DNA of 64,000 bases from Limnoperna fortunei (lineage: Eukaryota > Mollusca > Bivalvia > Mytilida > Modiolidae), in contig OX104122.1 in assembly GCA_944474755.1 (NCBI GenBank), positions 20,733,714 through 20,797,713 of the forward strand. The letters run 5' to 3'. The notes under the pieces are model-generated. The model had not been told where the DNA came from, searched no databases, and saw only the letters and a program-made list of their open reading frames with translations. This document shows positions 11,143 through 25,480 of the stretch, one piece after another; position 1 is the stretch's first letter, and every line of letters begins with the position of its first letter. Position numbers and translations under genes: made by a program.

Positions 11143-12629
11143 TTTCAAATAAACCTTTTAGAGTCACACTGGTTTTTATGCTATTTTTCTAGTTCCTTTG
11201 TGTTAACTTACTTTCATTTCAACAAACAAAACATGAATAATGAAAACAACTTTAATTTAAACTTGTTTATTACCTTCCAGACACGCTACCAGACACACAC
11301 GTTTGCGAGTTATGTAATAAGTTTACTGTCTTCGATTAATTGTACTGTATTCAGAACATATCAACATTTAGCCCATTATCCAAACACATATACATCTTTA
11401 AATTAAGCCATACACTGTTAGGATGGGATTTTAATACTACTGTCAAATTGTTTGCTACACTCAGCGGGTTTAAAACGCACACTGTTGTAACACTGTAGGA
11501 GCCATTAGCCTGCATTAATTTCCAGCTGTCTAGACCACTCGGCGGAATCCGCTGTATACAAGTATAGCTTCATTAACCAAAGTGAATCGTGAAGATAAAC
11601 ATAGTACATGTGCACTAGCGTGTAACGATGGAATTTTCGTAACAAAAAAGTATCAATCTAGCAATTATCGATCTCAGCATTTTTGTATGTATATACGAAA
11701 ATTTTAATAACATCAAGAGATTGTGAAATGATCCTCGACCCGTGACGCAAAATCAGCTGTTTTGTCTGGAGTGCTAACTGACGTCCCATGCTGCCGTCAG
11801 TGTTTAAAAAAGTATATCTATGTAAATACAAGTTGGTGCTTAAAAATATTATGGTAGTTCGTTGTCATGTTCATACGTAATCAACATCGCCGAAATCATG
11901 GAATGATATAAGATGTGTGCAATTGTGTTTCAATTACGGTATATACTACATTGCCTTGCATTTCCAAGACCTTGGCAATGAACATATAGTGAAACCTGTT
12001 GAAATGAAATGGCCATGTTGGAAATACTTTATGCGTCAGTTGTGCCAACTTTTATTTAGTATGTGGAATAGTGCTGTTCAATGTAAAAATCAAATCTTTT
12101 TTTTTACTGTTAGAAGAATAAAATTATCTGGATCAGGGACTCATTTTTTAGGATCCACATTATATTCATACCCTTAAAGTTAAAGTATTTTTGTTGGCAT
12201 GGTTGCATCGCTGTCAAGATTGATATTAACTGGCCGATTGTACATTTGGCAAACAACAATACATCGTTTGTGTGGACTTGTGTGCATTTTAAAATTCAAT
12301 TCAATTAAAAAAAGAATGTCTTTCTCCTCACTGACATATTTGTGATTGTCAATAATTCTATCCTTACATAGCGTAATTGCTGTATACATATAATTGCTGC
12401 TAGTACAACTGGAACGCCTTATTTATTTATCAACAAAATCAATCTATTGGTTGTTTTGCACACGAACGGTGTTTTATTTAATTGACAATGTTGGTCAGCC
12501 ATTGAGTATTTAAAAGAAATTGAAATATTACATAATCTTATCAATTATGTAACATTTATATCTGTATTGCATTGCATTTCACAATACAGACCAGTACTGC
12601 TTTAAGAAAGAAAACAAAAAAAAACCGAC
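11143..12629. other. 3' flank of TRIM-like copy 2
   Basis: No credible gene. Homologous blocks to 462-2370 are present (cttactttcatt near 11210; caacatcgccgaaatcat near 11882; ttggtcagccattgagt near 12490). Several 60-90-residue frames show no family features. Confidence 0.5.
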
Positions 12630-13010
12630 CGAACAACAAGAGTCGAAAGTCAACTGACAATTACAAAACCTGATAAAGACAAACGTACACATCGCAACAC
12701 AAAAACCAAAAACACAAAAACAGATAGCAACCCTAACCCAAAACACCTGGGTGCTTCGGACGAGTAAGCAGTGCATGATTTTAATTCAACACCCGTTGAG
12801 TTACTCAATGTCATGTCTAGGAAAAAGCCAAATCCAGGAATAGGAAACACTACCTATGACTTAGCAAAATATCTGATCGTATTTGAGAGATTGATCTATC
12901 AATTGTCATGTTGACGACAATAGAACTTCTGGAGAGATAACATCAACCAAGGTAAAACAAACCTTTGTTTAAGTAGTTTAGTAGTCAACAACAGTGATCG
13001 GTCTTGAAAA
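12630..13010 (-). repeat. Dispersed bivalve repeat, copy C (inverted)
   Basis: Reverse complement of the family at 8690-9060: read on plus, cgcaacacaaaaacc, then gtgcttcggacgagtaagca, cgttgagttact, acatcaaccaaggta, and caacagtgatcggtct. Together with copy B it brackets TRIM-like copy 2 with inverted repeats about 3.6 kb apart. Confidence 0.6.
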
Positions 13011-16000
13011 TCGAAATACCTATCGCAGGATCTAGAATAACGTATAAGTTGTGAAATGTACACACCATACGATGAAGCTGCTGGAATGTTGCTGTCGATG
13101 ATCGGAAGTTGACAATAAGAAAGTTGAAGTCATCACGTTTGTCGTAGATTCTAGTTTGTAGTTTTCCCCGAGTCTGTTTCTAAAAGTAAGTCTACGCAGG
13201 CCTTAGTGTAGGTAGCACAGTAGTAAATGCTTTGGCTACAGTCGAAAACACTAACATTTCTGTGATTTGCATACCTTTCTGACATTGATCAGCATTTACC
13301 TGGACTAGGAAATTAATAAACTTTCATTTACCATTTAAAAAATATATGCCATATATATCCGTGACCAATTCCTTTTTTCGCTAGTTAGAACATTTTGAGA
13401 CGCTCTCACTTTTACATGCAATTTCTAATGCAGTGAATGTAAAAATACTACATTGTTTAAAACATTACCAAAATTTTATCTTGCAAGATCTGAGAAAAAT
13501 TTTACCACTTTTTAAAACTTAATTGATGCAGGAGCTTACAGCTAAAAAATTGTACACATCTAACCACTATTTACCAAATCAGAACACAATGAAGTATTCA
13601 GTACTGTACTTAATGTAGGGTACACAATCTGGTACACATTTACTACTGTTATGCCTGTATTGGTGGTGTCGTTAATGTCAAGCTCGCTGGGGGTAAATTG
13701 AATGTAAATAGTCACCAGATTTACCATTGAGGAACAAAACATCATAAAAATAGCGGAATGTAAAATTAAAGGTCTGGACCAGTGTCTTTTCTATGTTTGG
13801 TAAATTTATTATTTGATTGGGGTCATTGATGACGAAATAAGTTCTGTCATGGCTAATTACCAGGTATTTATATCGTCTTTTTCCGTATACTTTTAATGAC
13901 TTTTCAGCAGAATCACAGAGACCAGTTTAAGATGTATGGTGGTGAAAATAAAATGTCATAAAAGAAACTATCGTGCGATTGGGAAAGCGTCACATTAACA
14001 AAAACACATTATTCTCCAAAATTAAAAAATCAATATTCTACCGTGCACTCTGTCTCTTTACTCCAAAAACAAGAACAAAAACCTTTCTGTTCATGCAGGT
14101 AAAGTTCAACTTTCCGGAATTATAAACTATTTCACACCCAACGACATAGGCAACTACAATTGAGACATTCAACATCCCCCTGACAAAGAAAAGAAATTTC
14201 AAATTTCGTTTCAGTTGCCGACTTCGGTGAGAAACCTATTTATAAAAAGAACAATAAATGAAAGTGGTCATATTTTTAATTATAGGCACATGTGCTTCAA
14301 AAGTATAACCTCAATCTATTCATATACCAAAACAGGGAAGGTTAATATTGCATAAAATACTATAACACCTTCACTATGAATTGACTTAAGCCTTAAAAGG
14401 TTAGAGGGGACCTTATACTCTTGGGGACATATTCCTACAACAGAGGAGTATTGAAAGGACTAACACACACAGCTCTATCTCACAAACATTCAATATCATT
14501 ACAATATTGTAAAAAAATAATAGGTTTTGAATTTAGCACATTCAACTAATCACATTCATTTCGACGCGCCCTTTTAACCGCTCCTTCTCACAATAAATAT
14601 TTGCATGTCATGCGTACAGTATAAGCACCTATATCTTAGAATTAAAAACCCGTTTGAATGGATTTATTGGTGTGATTACTTAGTTCGGCGTTGATTCAAA
14701 CCATGTATTAAATTTTATTTGGTCCTATTAGAAATCTGAAAATTAAGACAACTATTTAAAATGCGTATACAATAAAACAATATAAAGGCAGTACCGACAT
14801 GAAAAACCTGGGGCCATGTTTTCGAAACTCCTTAGTCAAGATTTTTTTTTCATAGTCAACTTGCAATACCAATGATGTTGAGCAGCTTGAAATTCAACCT
14901 CATATGAAAAGACATTGTAATTGCAAGTTGTTCTGATAAGTTCCATCCAGATAGTTCGTCTTCCTCCCCAATAAAAGAAAAAATTCTAACATCAGGCAGT
15001 GGTTGCTTTATTGTAAAATAGATTAACACATACATAATTTTGAAGAATTTTTCAATAAAACTTAAAATCCTGTAAAAGGCGATAACCTTTCATTCAGCAA
15101 TAGAATTTACTGTTAAGATATCTTACATGACATAAACATGCATCAACAATTTGTATGTATCTGCGAACATTAGAAAAGGACATATTATCGTTTATCTAAT
15201 ATCTGTTATCATTATAGATTTGTTTGAAATTAAGTTGTTTTAGACATTTACAGACGAAATAACTACAAAATAATAAATACGTAAGTAGCAATGTAGTATT
15301 GAGGTCAAAGGCTGATTAGTGGGCGTATTGGAAAATGTTTTTCGACCATTACTTTACTGCGTGAGTATTGTTAAAACTGCACAAATCACGATTTTTATAT
15401 TAAAATGTTTATCATAAGGGCATGCGTTATTGGTTACATTTCCATTCGAAAAGTCAAAACTATGAAAATGAAAAAATTACTGCAGTCAGCTGTGTATAAT
15501 ACTTATTTTTGGAGAAATAGGTTTAAGTTAATTTTAATGTGTAACACCTTTAAATTGGGTATAGTATAATTCAGCAAATTACTTTCAACCAGATACGGTT
15601 TCACATGTGTGGATCTCTTTGAACTTCTGTTCTATCCATTCATATACCTTTATTATAGAATAGCCCACTTCTTTTGACGAAGATATCCAATAATGGTAAC
15701 TAGTTAACTTACTGTAAACAAATTTAACACTATTTATTGTTAATTAGTAATAATTTACATTTAAATCAACGAAATACAATGTAGCGATAATCATTGCACC
15801 ATTAGTGTTGTGAAGGTTAAACGATTCTGATTTTTTATTCAAAACATTCATCATTATGTTAAAACCCACCGTCGTGTAAATGATAGCTAGCTTGACTTTG
15901 AAAGAGAATATTATTTCTAGCAGATAGCAGTATCAAATTCTGTAAAACTCCAAGTAATATCGTTTGTCATGCAATAGCCACTATATAGTGACCGATTGTT

Positions 16001-17800
16001 TTGTTACGTTCAATCGTTAAATATTGTAGAACACACTCATTAATTATTTTAATTTTGACGTCCTTTACAAGCTTTTAAAACAAACTCGAATTTACAGATG
16101 CAATACGTCAGTTTGTTTCATAACAAAACACGTCAAACATGTTGCCTGTTTTCACCAGCACATCTCTATACATGCACATAATGTTTTTTAATAAGTTGTA
16201 CATTTACAAAGATGTCTACTACGATGTTATCTCTATCTTCACATTTCAGCACATAGTCAATCAACGACTATAACGTGCCGTTGCATGCGTGGCTTTACAA
16301 AAGAAAAGAAAACAAACAAACAAAAATAAGAAATTGTGATAACACAAGTATTTACAGTGAACCTTTTATGTAATTATTATTAATATATTATATAATTTTG
16401 ATAAAACTATTTACACGAGACCTATTTAGATGAGGTGAGAAAGAACAGTTGCTGGGATCTGTTCTTTAAAGCTGTCGACAATTGTACAAAGGACTCGTGA
16501 TGTTGGGAGCATGTTCCATTGTACAGTAGTGTGTGGATAATGTTTTCTAAATGCATTTTGACCTTACTTTTCGTCAAACTTTTGTTTCCGTCCTAGATGT
16601 AATTTCATGAAACGCAAACGTGTGCATATTTGTTCTGTTTTCACCATCACCTTAGACAGTACCTATTTATATATCGATAATTTACAAAATTAAAATTTCC
16701 GACAATTGACGAAATTCTTCGTCATGTATTTTCGATAGAAAAAATTGGGTTTGGCTTAGGTTAGGTAGTTTTTTAAGTAATCAACTCCTCCTACGGTTTT
16801 CAGTCTAGATCTCGGAATCGTAACAGAACGATTAGACATTTATTGAATTTGTGCATCTACTATAATGGAATTGTTCTTAGAATTTTTTCCAATTGTACAG
16901 AAGCGGAAACTATGTCATTTTTCAGAAAATATGATGAAAACCTTATTTGTGTAATCAAGATTTTGCTTTAAATAAGGAAGCGGTGGTATTAATTTTATGG
17001 GTATTTCTCACAGTTGACCACCTATGCATACAATAATGCTTATTGTACGTTTTAATAAAGAAAGATAAATATATATGTACCTATTGCAAATGATAAACGT
17101 TTTATTTGGGTTGTTCAGAACTCGGGTTCTTTTGTATTTCTTTTCCCTTTCAAAATAATTGTACATCATTAACCTTAAACATTAAACATAAATTATAATC
17201 AATTTGGCAGTGATAATTACTACAAAATATTATGATGATCAACTGCTGTAATAACAGGATTTGTTTTTCTAATCATTTTTTTCAGTGCGCAACAATTTTG
17301 ACATACTATACTAAATGTTACACCCCCCATGCGCTCAGCGTTTTGCTTGCATTTTTTTATTATTCCATACTGTACCTTTAAAGTGCTAAAATCCAATTTG
17401 AAAAAAATCTACACGGTAACACGTCCATATTTTATATTATGCCTTTGTTGTTGAAATATCCGAAATCGTCCTTGACATTTGCTACGGGAATTTTACATAG
17501 GAAGTCAACCATTTGAGTTTCTAAAGGGACCTAGCTTTGTTTTCAAAAAGATCGTCTGCTTTCGTAACGTTCAATGGTATTCGGACAAACCGCGAGACTT
17601 TTCCCGCCTTAACTGCAGACGACATGACCCGAAGGATTTCGAATAGATAACAATTGACTCTTCCAAACATACACTTCCGTGGTAATTTAGGTCAAACTTT
17701 ACTATAGAAAAGTGCTCTATCAAAGTGAAAAAATCTGCCGCATTTCAAACCGCTGACTATCACTTGGATATAATTGTTGTTGTCAGTTTACACATTCTGT
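13011..17800. other. Non-coding, no gene seen
   Basis: About 4.8 kb of AT-rich DNA without a convincing frame, splice-linked exon set or RNA gene. The block cagcagaatcacagagacc (13904) resembles the copy 1 and copy 3 flanks near 2310 and 48050, so the duplicated unit probably extends to about 13.95 kb. Confidence 0.45.
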
Positions 17801-17867
17801 AATCTACAAAAGGAGCATAAGCTGGACCAAACGCGGTAAGCAGTTTTTATTTGTAAGCCAAAAAACC
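17801..17867 (+). repeat. Short dispersed repeat, partner of 7268-7333
   Basis: Contains atctacaaaaggagcataag, then acgcggtaagcag, in the same order and orientation as at 7268. Confidence 0.6.
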
Positions 17868-19850
17868 GCTATATGACCGCTTCGAAACTTACTATAGTCC
17901 TTGTAACCCTATCGTGTTTTTTATCAATTAAGTTATGGAAATAATACAATTACAATGTAGTGTTCATCAGAAATTGCACAGAATAGTTATAAACATTGAC
18001 ATGTATATGGAACAAATCATCCACCTCGGAACACATTATTTGGGAGGATGTTTTTGAATATGTTAGTTATTTACTAGCATATGGTTTTCTGTTTTATATT
18101 AGTTTTGGCTGCAAGAGATGTGGTATGTTGATGATTAAATGTTTTCTTAACGTTCAGCTATATTCAGGACAGGGAAATAAGAAATGTGTATACAGTTAAA
18201 ATTATGTGCACGACAAAAAGAATAAAAAAGTGGCCTGGGGTAACATTTAAATTTTCCATTTGAAGTTTGTATATATATGTCAAAATATCGTCCCTTTCAA
18301 ATTTATTACCTTGTACTAAAGGAGGGGACAGAGTCTTGGAATGTTAAGGTACTTAATCAATCGTACAACTGATCGGGAAAGGGTTTTGCCAATAAAGAGC
18401 GGTTCTCATCGAATGGTTCAAGTTTTGAATATTTTTTCTGATGGACTGTAAACAAAAGGTTTTTTCCTTTATGCCCGCTACGGTCTGTGGCCAGGCTTTC
18501 GTATTACATTGTACAATCCGATCCCCCTAGAAAGTAGAGATGATTCTTGGTTGACCACTTGGAACCCTCGCAGTATCGTCCCAGCAATTGTAACATCACT
18601 AAATTGAATTCTAACTTATTCAATTTTTTAATAATATCAAACATCAAACAACATTTATAAACGCATGCATACCAATATGTGCAAGTTTTTTAAACCACTC
18701 TTGCAGGTAAATATATCGTTTTTTATACCCATGTACTAAAAAACATGCCTATAACAATTCTGCATCCGCAATTTAGATTTAGGGAACTACGCCATGATAA
18801 AGCTGGAAAATGTGGAAGTGGAATTAACCCTATTTAAAGTAATCAAAGCACTAAAGTTCCATGATTTTATGTCAGACATAATATCATGCGAGAATTAAAC
18901 AGAATAAAGTTTTTAAAAAATCCTTTATGGAATTACTAATTCAACTCTATCAAAAATCGAATCAAGAGGCTTACTTTAGTTGTTCTGTTTTGAAATTAAT
19001 TAAATAGACGTGCATGCTAATCAATCGTTATATATGGGTACATACCTGAATTTAGGCGATTTCCCTGTATTCAACTATGTAAATGAAGCGTACTGTTAAA
19101 ATAGCTTGCATTTATTTCTCTAAATACATGTTTTCTTAATAATAATAAACAGGTGTTCAAATTATTACCGGCAATTAAGAGACGTGTTCATCGCCGAAAT
19201 TCTGCATGTATGTAGTACTATATATAGAAGGTGTCCTACCATACTAATATTTACACTGTGTATCAAAAAAGGAATTTAACAGAATTGGTGTGATGTAAAG
19301 AGTTTTTTGGTATAACGGAAATATTAGGGGAAAAGCTATAAATGACTACATGAATTTGTCGCATAAAAAATGAAATCGTAATCAATTTTATACCAGAAGC
19401 AATCATTTTTTATTTTTAAAAAATATACCACCACTTCAATACCTCCATTTCTTTAACTTGTTGAAACCAGCTGTCTCTATTTTGTACGAGTTACTTCCAG
19501 TTATTGCAACGTCACTGACCGTGTGCACTTTGTTGACTTGAACAGCGGCTCCTTGACAAAGTTTCAGCTGTAAACAATCGCTGATCGCTGAATGTTAAAG
19601 ACCGTCGCATGACAAACAAACGAGGATAATTACGAAACCGATTGTTTGAATCATCTTGTAAACTGTAGTTACACATCTTCACATCAAAATAAAGCAAATT
19701 TATGCATATTTACTTAAAAATATGACTCCAATATGTTGTGACTATGACCATACATATGTAGGCATGAAATTCGCCCCATATTAACATAATCCGATAAATA
19801 GGGTAAGCCATGAATAATGTTTTTAAACATTTATTTTAAAATTTTTAACA
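17868..19850. other. Non-coding, no gene seen
   Basis: No frame with recognisable features; lies just downstream (3' side) of the minus-strand C1q gene. Confidence 0.4.
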
Positions 19851-20281
19851 TTAGTTTAATTGGTACATTGGAGCACCGGAAAAAGTGTTGATTGGTTGAT
19901 TCCGTCGTCCATAAATGGAGATTGAAGTTGAATAAATATAATGACGAATCCATATCATGTCGTTTGCTTCCAAAGAAACAACGATACTCTGGCTACCCAT
20001 AGAATGGTCATCTGGATCGCCATAAAATGCTACAAGTTGATCCCCATTTTTCACCATTTCTATAAACGCTTCGCTGCCTTTTATATTTAGGATGCTAGCA
20101 CACAAGATGTAGACCCCTTTTACTGGAGCAATGAAATGACCATGACGAGAATCGAAGGCGTTTCCAATATTTGAAATTACTTTGTCGTATTCCACTGGCT
20201 GAAGTTCACCAAGGCTGATGTCATGTGTCAATACTGCTGCAAATGCTACATGCTGTTGAGTTGGTGAAATCGTTGTTATTA
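19851..20281 (-). CDS. C1qDC exon 3 (C1q domain)
   Basis: 431 nt: two bases complete a split GTA codon, then 142 codons and the stop. The acceptor is supported by phase agreement with exon 2. Confidence 0.8.
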
Positions 20282-21659
20282 CTAAAAGGTAAAATAAAAA
20301 TAAAACGGTCATACAATTCAGGTTCGTTTTATATTGTAAAACTTGATAATGAAAAAATTTTACACACAAAAAATAAACAACAGGGAAATATTTATACTTT
20401 AATGCAATAATATATATGTAAAACCTTGCAAACTAAACAAATATTTTTAAGCAGAGCAAAAGCGATATAATGCACATATTCCTTAGTTACATATGGGGTT
20501 ATATTAGTTACCAAAATATGAACAGCTCTTCTAATCAAATGATGACATTGCTATGACGTGTAAGGAATAATATTGAGATTTCTTTCTTTATTAATAATAT
20601 ATGTTAGGGAATAAATTATGTTTATTTTCTGTGTTTGGTGAAAAAAACAATAATTATTACCCTCTGGTATAAGAAGTCTTTTGACAGGTAGTTGTAAGGT
20701 TTGATCTGCTTGAGTAAATTCACATGAGAATTTCATTTCAGCGTTTTCTTTCTTCAATATGCTCATTTCACCCATTACTTCTCAATGTTCTTTTCTTTAT
20801 AATTGTCCATTTCTTTTTTTTATCGCATTTATATGGACTGAAAAATACGAATTAGTAGTGATCGTTGCAAAGAACACCTGGTGCAGTTTTAATCCTTCAA
20901 TAACATTTACTGCTGTTCAGTTCTGTATCATTATAGGAAAACGACGAACCGAACTATATATTAACTGATTAAGTAATTCTAGCCTTAACAGTTTTGACGT
21001 TCAGCAATACTCTATACAGCAGTCTACAGTAAGAAAACAGATTAGCATGGAACAATATTGTTAATTTATTCTCAATTATACCATTTTCTTGGGTAATCAT
21101 ATGGTGTTTTCATGACAAAAATCAATTAGATAATAGTATGTAACGTTGTCATTAAATATCAATATAGACTGAGAATTACTATCAAATTGAGATCCTGATT
21201 TAAGCAATTTATGCATTTGTAAGGTGTTGTGGTTTTACCTCATTTTACTGCCTGGCGAAACGTACAAGCTTCAACATATATAATTTTTTTTGCAAAAACA
21301 GTTAATAGTTTCATTTTGGTCTCATTTTTATTGATTTTTTTTGACAATATACAAATTGCAAATCCTTAAGTCATAGAGATAGTTTATTTTGATCTTTGTT
21401 TTCGCGTTTTTATTTAGCGATTTGAACGAAGTAAACTATGTCGGTAGAAATGACTTTATAATCAAAGATTTGCCAAGTCAACAGGATATTTCCGACAAGA
21501 ATTTGTCTCTTAACTCAAATTTATACAAATTTTTATTTGTTACTTTCTGAAAATTTGATTGATGTCATTGATTTCCCCCTCCTTAGTATCAAAACTGAAC
21601 AGCTCATTGGAACAAGTTACTTCTAAGACAAATGTAAGAAGGAATAAACACTTTAGCAT
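19851..21659 (-). CDS. C1q domain-containing secreted protein (C1qDC), three exons proposed
   Basis: Exon 3 (19851-20281) carries a complete globular C1q domain of about 130 residues ending at TAA 19853-19851. Visible hallmarks are VAFAAVL at the start, the FDSRHGHFIAPVKGVY strand, and the C-terminal FSGAPMYQL. Its acceptor (ttttag, 20283-20282) matches in phase the donor GAGG|GTAAT of exon 2 (20661 to about 20780), which encodes a short polar linker with EMSILKKENAEMK. A signal-peptide exon is proposed at 21544-21659, ATG 21659-21657, beginning MLKCLFLLTFVLEV. The phase between exons 1 and 2 does not match with the splice sites I can see, so a small exon or another acceptor is missing. C1qDC proteins are soluble lectin-like recognition molecules greatly expanded in bivalves; ligand unknown. 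Exon 3 is certain, the rest less so. Confidence 0.75.
20661..20780 (-). CDS. C1qDC exon 2 (linker)
   Basis: The donor GAGG|GTAATAAT at 20660-20659 fits exon 3 by phase. The upstream boundary is uncertain: an in-frame TGA lies just upstream, so the acceptor must be at 20782-20781 or 20779-20778, or the ATG at 20775 is a start. Confidence 0.5.
21544..21659 (-). CDS. C1qDC exon 1 (signal peptide), tentative
   Basis: ATG 21659-21657 opens a classic signal peptide (Lys, then a Leu/Phe-rich core, then small residues before Cys-Ser-Asn), ending at a possible donor AGAAA|GTAACA. The orientation and distance suit the C1q gene; the phase to exon 2 does not. Confidence 0.45.
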
Positions 21660-24600
21660 GTTGTGGTAACTTGGTATTTGTCTATTGCGTAATAGATTTA
21701 TGAATATTATCAACTTTACAGATAAGATAACATGCGAAGCTTGAATTCGTGTCGAAAATAAGAGATACATAACATATTGTTTCCACCATGTCTAGACTCT
21801 AGTGTTCGGAATCAATCGTAATTATTAAGTTATATATTGCGACGTCACAAAAGGAACGCATGTACTAGACGTTTTATAAGCATTAAAATTTAATCTGCTG
21901 GTAGACATTAAATAGTATCTGAGCAATACAACAATACTTGACAATTTTATATAGTAAGTACAATAGGTCATGTGACAAACGCAAGTTATATTGTAAGGGT
22001 TGCTCCATTTGAATTAGCTAATCGGATTCAGCTTAGAAGTCAAACTAAATTAGAATAGTCTTACTACAATAGTGTAGCCCTTTATATTCCCCCGCTCGAA
22101 TCGAGTAGTGTATTGGCCCTCATGTTCATCCGTCCAAATTTTGTTTTCGGAAGATTTTTTTTTCAAAAAGATTTGAATGACCTATGATTTCAATGAAACT
22201 TTTTAAAAAAGTTGTATATTAGATGGAACAGACGTCTATCGATTTTTGGAGACATCAATCAAACTTTAACGACGCAGTAGCCCAAAAATGTTTGAAACTG
22301 TAACAATATATTTATATTATTACTTATTATGTGGGTAAGAAGCCTATAGATGCTGGACTAATTCCATCAATGGTCAAGATCGCCAGTCGACAAATAAGTT
22401 CTGCAAAATTTAAGTGGGGTATCAGTGATCTATCAACTTTGTCTAGTTTTAGTTATTGCACTTTTAAAAATATCGCAATACAACAATATTTGACAATTAA
22501 TTTGGTCATCAATGGCACGATTACGAATAAAGTGTTGAAATTAAATTATAAGGCACATTAGAACGATTTGTGTTGAAAAGAAAAACATTTTCATTAATCC
22601 AATAAAGCAGTTTAATAGCTGAATGTATGTATTATCCCAAGGCCGTTTGTTCCATTACTTGTAATGGGACCTCTTTGTAGCTCCACCAAGAAAAAAAATC
22701 AAAGAAGCTACATCACATTATATTATTAAAGCTTAGAATAATCGAGAACAATTTTCTGTCCGCTATTTCGCCACAATTTTAAAATTAAACCATTTCCATG
22801 TTCGCTTCTGGATGTGTATAGTTTCCGGATAATAATAACTTCATACAACTTACAGGCTCAAGACTTCCAGTTTAGACGGAAATCTAGTGTTTTCCAATAT
22901 GTGCCAGCTCGATAATGTCGCCGAGACACATTTTGTTGTTTTATTCTCATCTCTTTACAATCGATAGATATGGATTTAGATATAAAACCCTCTAAAATAA
23001 ACTTAAAGACCGCCGCTTTTTCCCTTTTTTTCAACAAGCAATCTGTCGAGCGGTTTCGAGTGAGTTGTGTCCAAAAAAGTTCCTTTGACCTAAAATGCAC
23101 AAAGTGCAGCTATGTTAAACGTTGGTCCAAGATGAAATCAGAGTCGTCAATAATACTTCAAATGTGTAAAGACCATCTGAGACACCCTCCTACAATATCT
23201 CAATTCAATCTGCTGAGAGTTTTTACATTATTTTATTCGTCCAATCAGAACGCATTGTTGCTAATATTTCGACTATATTCGACCAGCATCAAATATTCAA
23301 AATTTAAGCACTCCACATAGCACAAGTATGTTAAGTTTAGTTTGGAGATTGAACTCTTAAAAGACAAGAATGGCGAGGAGAAAAGATGACATTATGGATC
23401 TAGAATACAAGAAAACACAAGATGACGAACGTTATAGTATCCCATCCAAACATATAGTAAACTAATATTGTTGTGTTTATTAAACAAAACTAAAAACGCA
23501 AATTATATGAACTTCCGAAATTTTCTCTAATGAGCCTTCCACTTCCATGAAAGAGATCAAGCCAGAGAGACCCAACATTAACATCTCACCAGCCTTTCCA
23601 ACGTCTGATTATGTACATTTTTCCACTGATCATACCTCTTTCACCTGGTCCAAGATATTTGATCATGTAGGTGGCAATTATAACCTTTTTCCTTACCCTC
23701 GTCGCACTCGCATAGGAAGTCCATAGTTAGTTACGTAGTCGCAATATTTAAGGTCTTTCCCACTTCCAGTGCAAAGACCTTATTGTTTTTGTTCGGATTA
23801 TTTTTATTTTTTTCCGCCAACTTCAAAACCAAGCAGTTTCAAAACTACGCGACATATCATTTTGGTTTTTCGCGACAAGTTTTGGGCTCTGAAAGTCTAT
23901 TCGGAATTCACCCTGTGAAATCGAAACGTTTTTCTTTACGGAGTTATCTGCCTAAACACCGAAAACATTGTTATCGCGTAATCTCTGGAACTATAACAGA
24001 TACAAAAAAACTAAAAAGTGACAAATGTTAAGGTACTTTTGAGACAACTTTATGACATATTTTGGCTAAAATTTCTGACTAGCGAAGGCCAGCGGTATCC
24101 CTTGAATGTTTCAAAGACTCCGTTTATCACAGTAACTCACACAAACCGTAAGTCGAAATCATGGAAGGTCTTCACCATGTGTCGTTCTGTGACAAAGAAA
24201 ATCTCAAAGTCAAAGTTCAGAAGTGACCTCGACCTTAGGCCTCCAATCTTGTTATCATTACAACTCAAAAACTATAAAAGATAGAAGAAGACAATGAAAA
24301 GGAAAAATACTCCTCTCATTAAGTCCTTCATTTGATACATTTGGTCCGAAACTGTGTGATGAACCGTTTTCGAATTCGGGCCCTTGACTCATTTCGGTTA
24401 ATCAGTTTTTGTCATACAACTTGAAAACCGTTACAGATAATATAGTAAACATATAGGTTTAACATGATCACCAAGTAAAGGCCTTCAATTTGAGCCCAAA
24501 TTCAAAGGTCACAGGTCAAGGTCATACCATAGCAACCAGGTCACCATTACAAAATGTCCTTAGCAACAATATATTTTTTAAATCAGGATGATGTACTTTA

Positions 24601-25480
24601 CTAAAATATGTCATTTTACCACCGGAAGTTGCATTTTGTCCTTAGCAATGGCTACAAAAGTCCTTGACAACCATATATTTTTTTACTCAGGACAACAGAA
24701 ATAGTCTATTCCGCCTACAAAATGGTCCAGTAACTTATGTAGTTAAGTTCACAACAAGAGATGAAGAAAAATTAATTTCATAAAGGTATCTGAGAAAGAC
24801 CTTTCTAACTGTTCTTGAACAATTAGTCCTATCTTTCTGCTTTATTCTTGTTTAGGCACTGCGATAAACATTCAAACGAGTGAAGTAATCAATATCTTCA
24901 GCAATAATGAAATGCCAGCGAACTAGCTTATGATAACTATCGATGTGCCGAACTATCCTTTGACTAACGGATACAAGTTTTGAAAAAAAACCCTGATCTA
25001 TCAGATTTAGGACCCAATTAAATCATTTTGGCTGACTGACACAAGATCTGATACACTCTGTAAGGCGCTTTACCATATCCGTTGTTTTAGTTACTCCCAA
25101 ATACTGAATACAACAAACGATAACAAGCATACAATGTCAGAAGATAGGTTTTCTTTGAGGCAGCCATATACAATTTAAAAATGAAACGAATAATTGTTTT
25201 TCTCAAACAACTCCATAAAGTTTCAAAATATAATCAAAAAGAATTGCTTACAAAACTTAACATTTAATAACTTACACTTAATGTAGTGTAGTTTTAAACG
25301 TTAAGATTGAAACACATAAAACATCTTTATAAATTAAATCTACGTACCCAATTATTAAAAAAAAATTTAGTACGTACTATCATTTGTTTAAGGTACTAAT
25401 TTTTAATTTTGTACAATTATGCTTTATAACACATTAATACGACATTTTTTTAATGTATTGCCAAGGAAAGAATCTTTGAT
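21660..25480. other. Non-coding; degenerate dispersed repeat at about 23.7-24.75 kb
   Basis: No gene recognised. The part from about 23700 to 24750 has the look of a decayed repeat with paralogous phrases (ggaactataacagataca and ccgttacagataatatag; tgtccttagcaacaatatat and gtccttgacaaccatatat) and ggtcacaggtcaaggtcat, a motif common in bivalve repeats. Confidence 0.35.

Noticed and set aside
22858..24284. Several 80-116-residue frames on both strands
   Set aside because: No recognisable motifs, overlapping on opposite strands, located in a decayed repeat.
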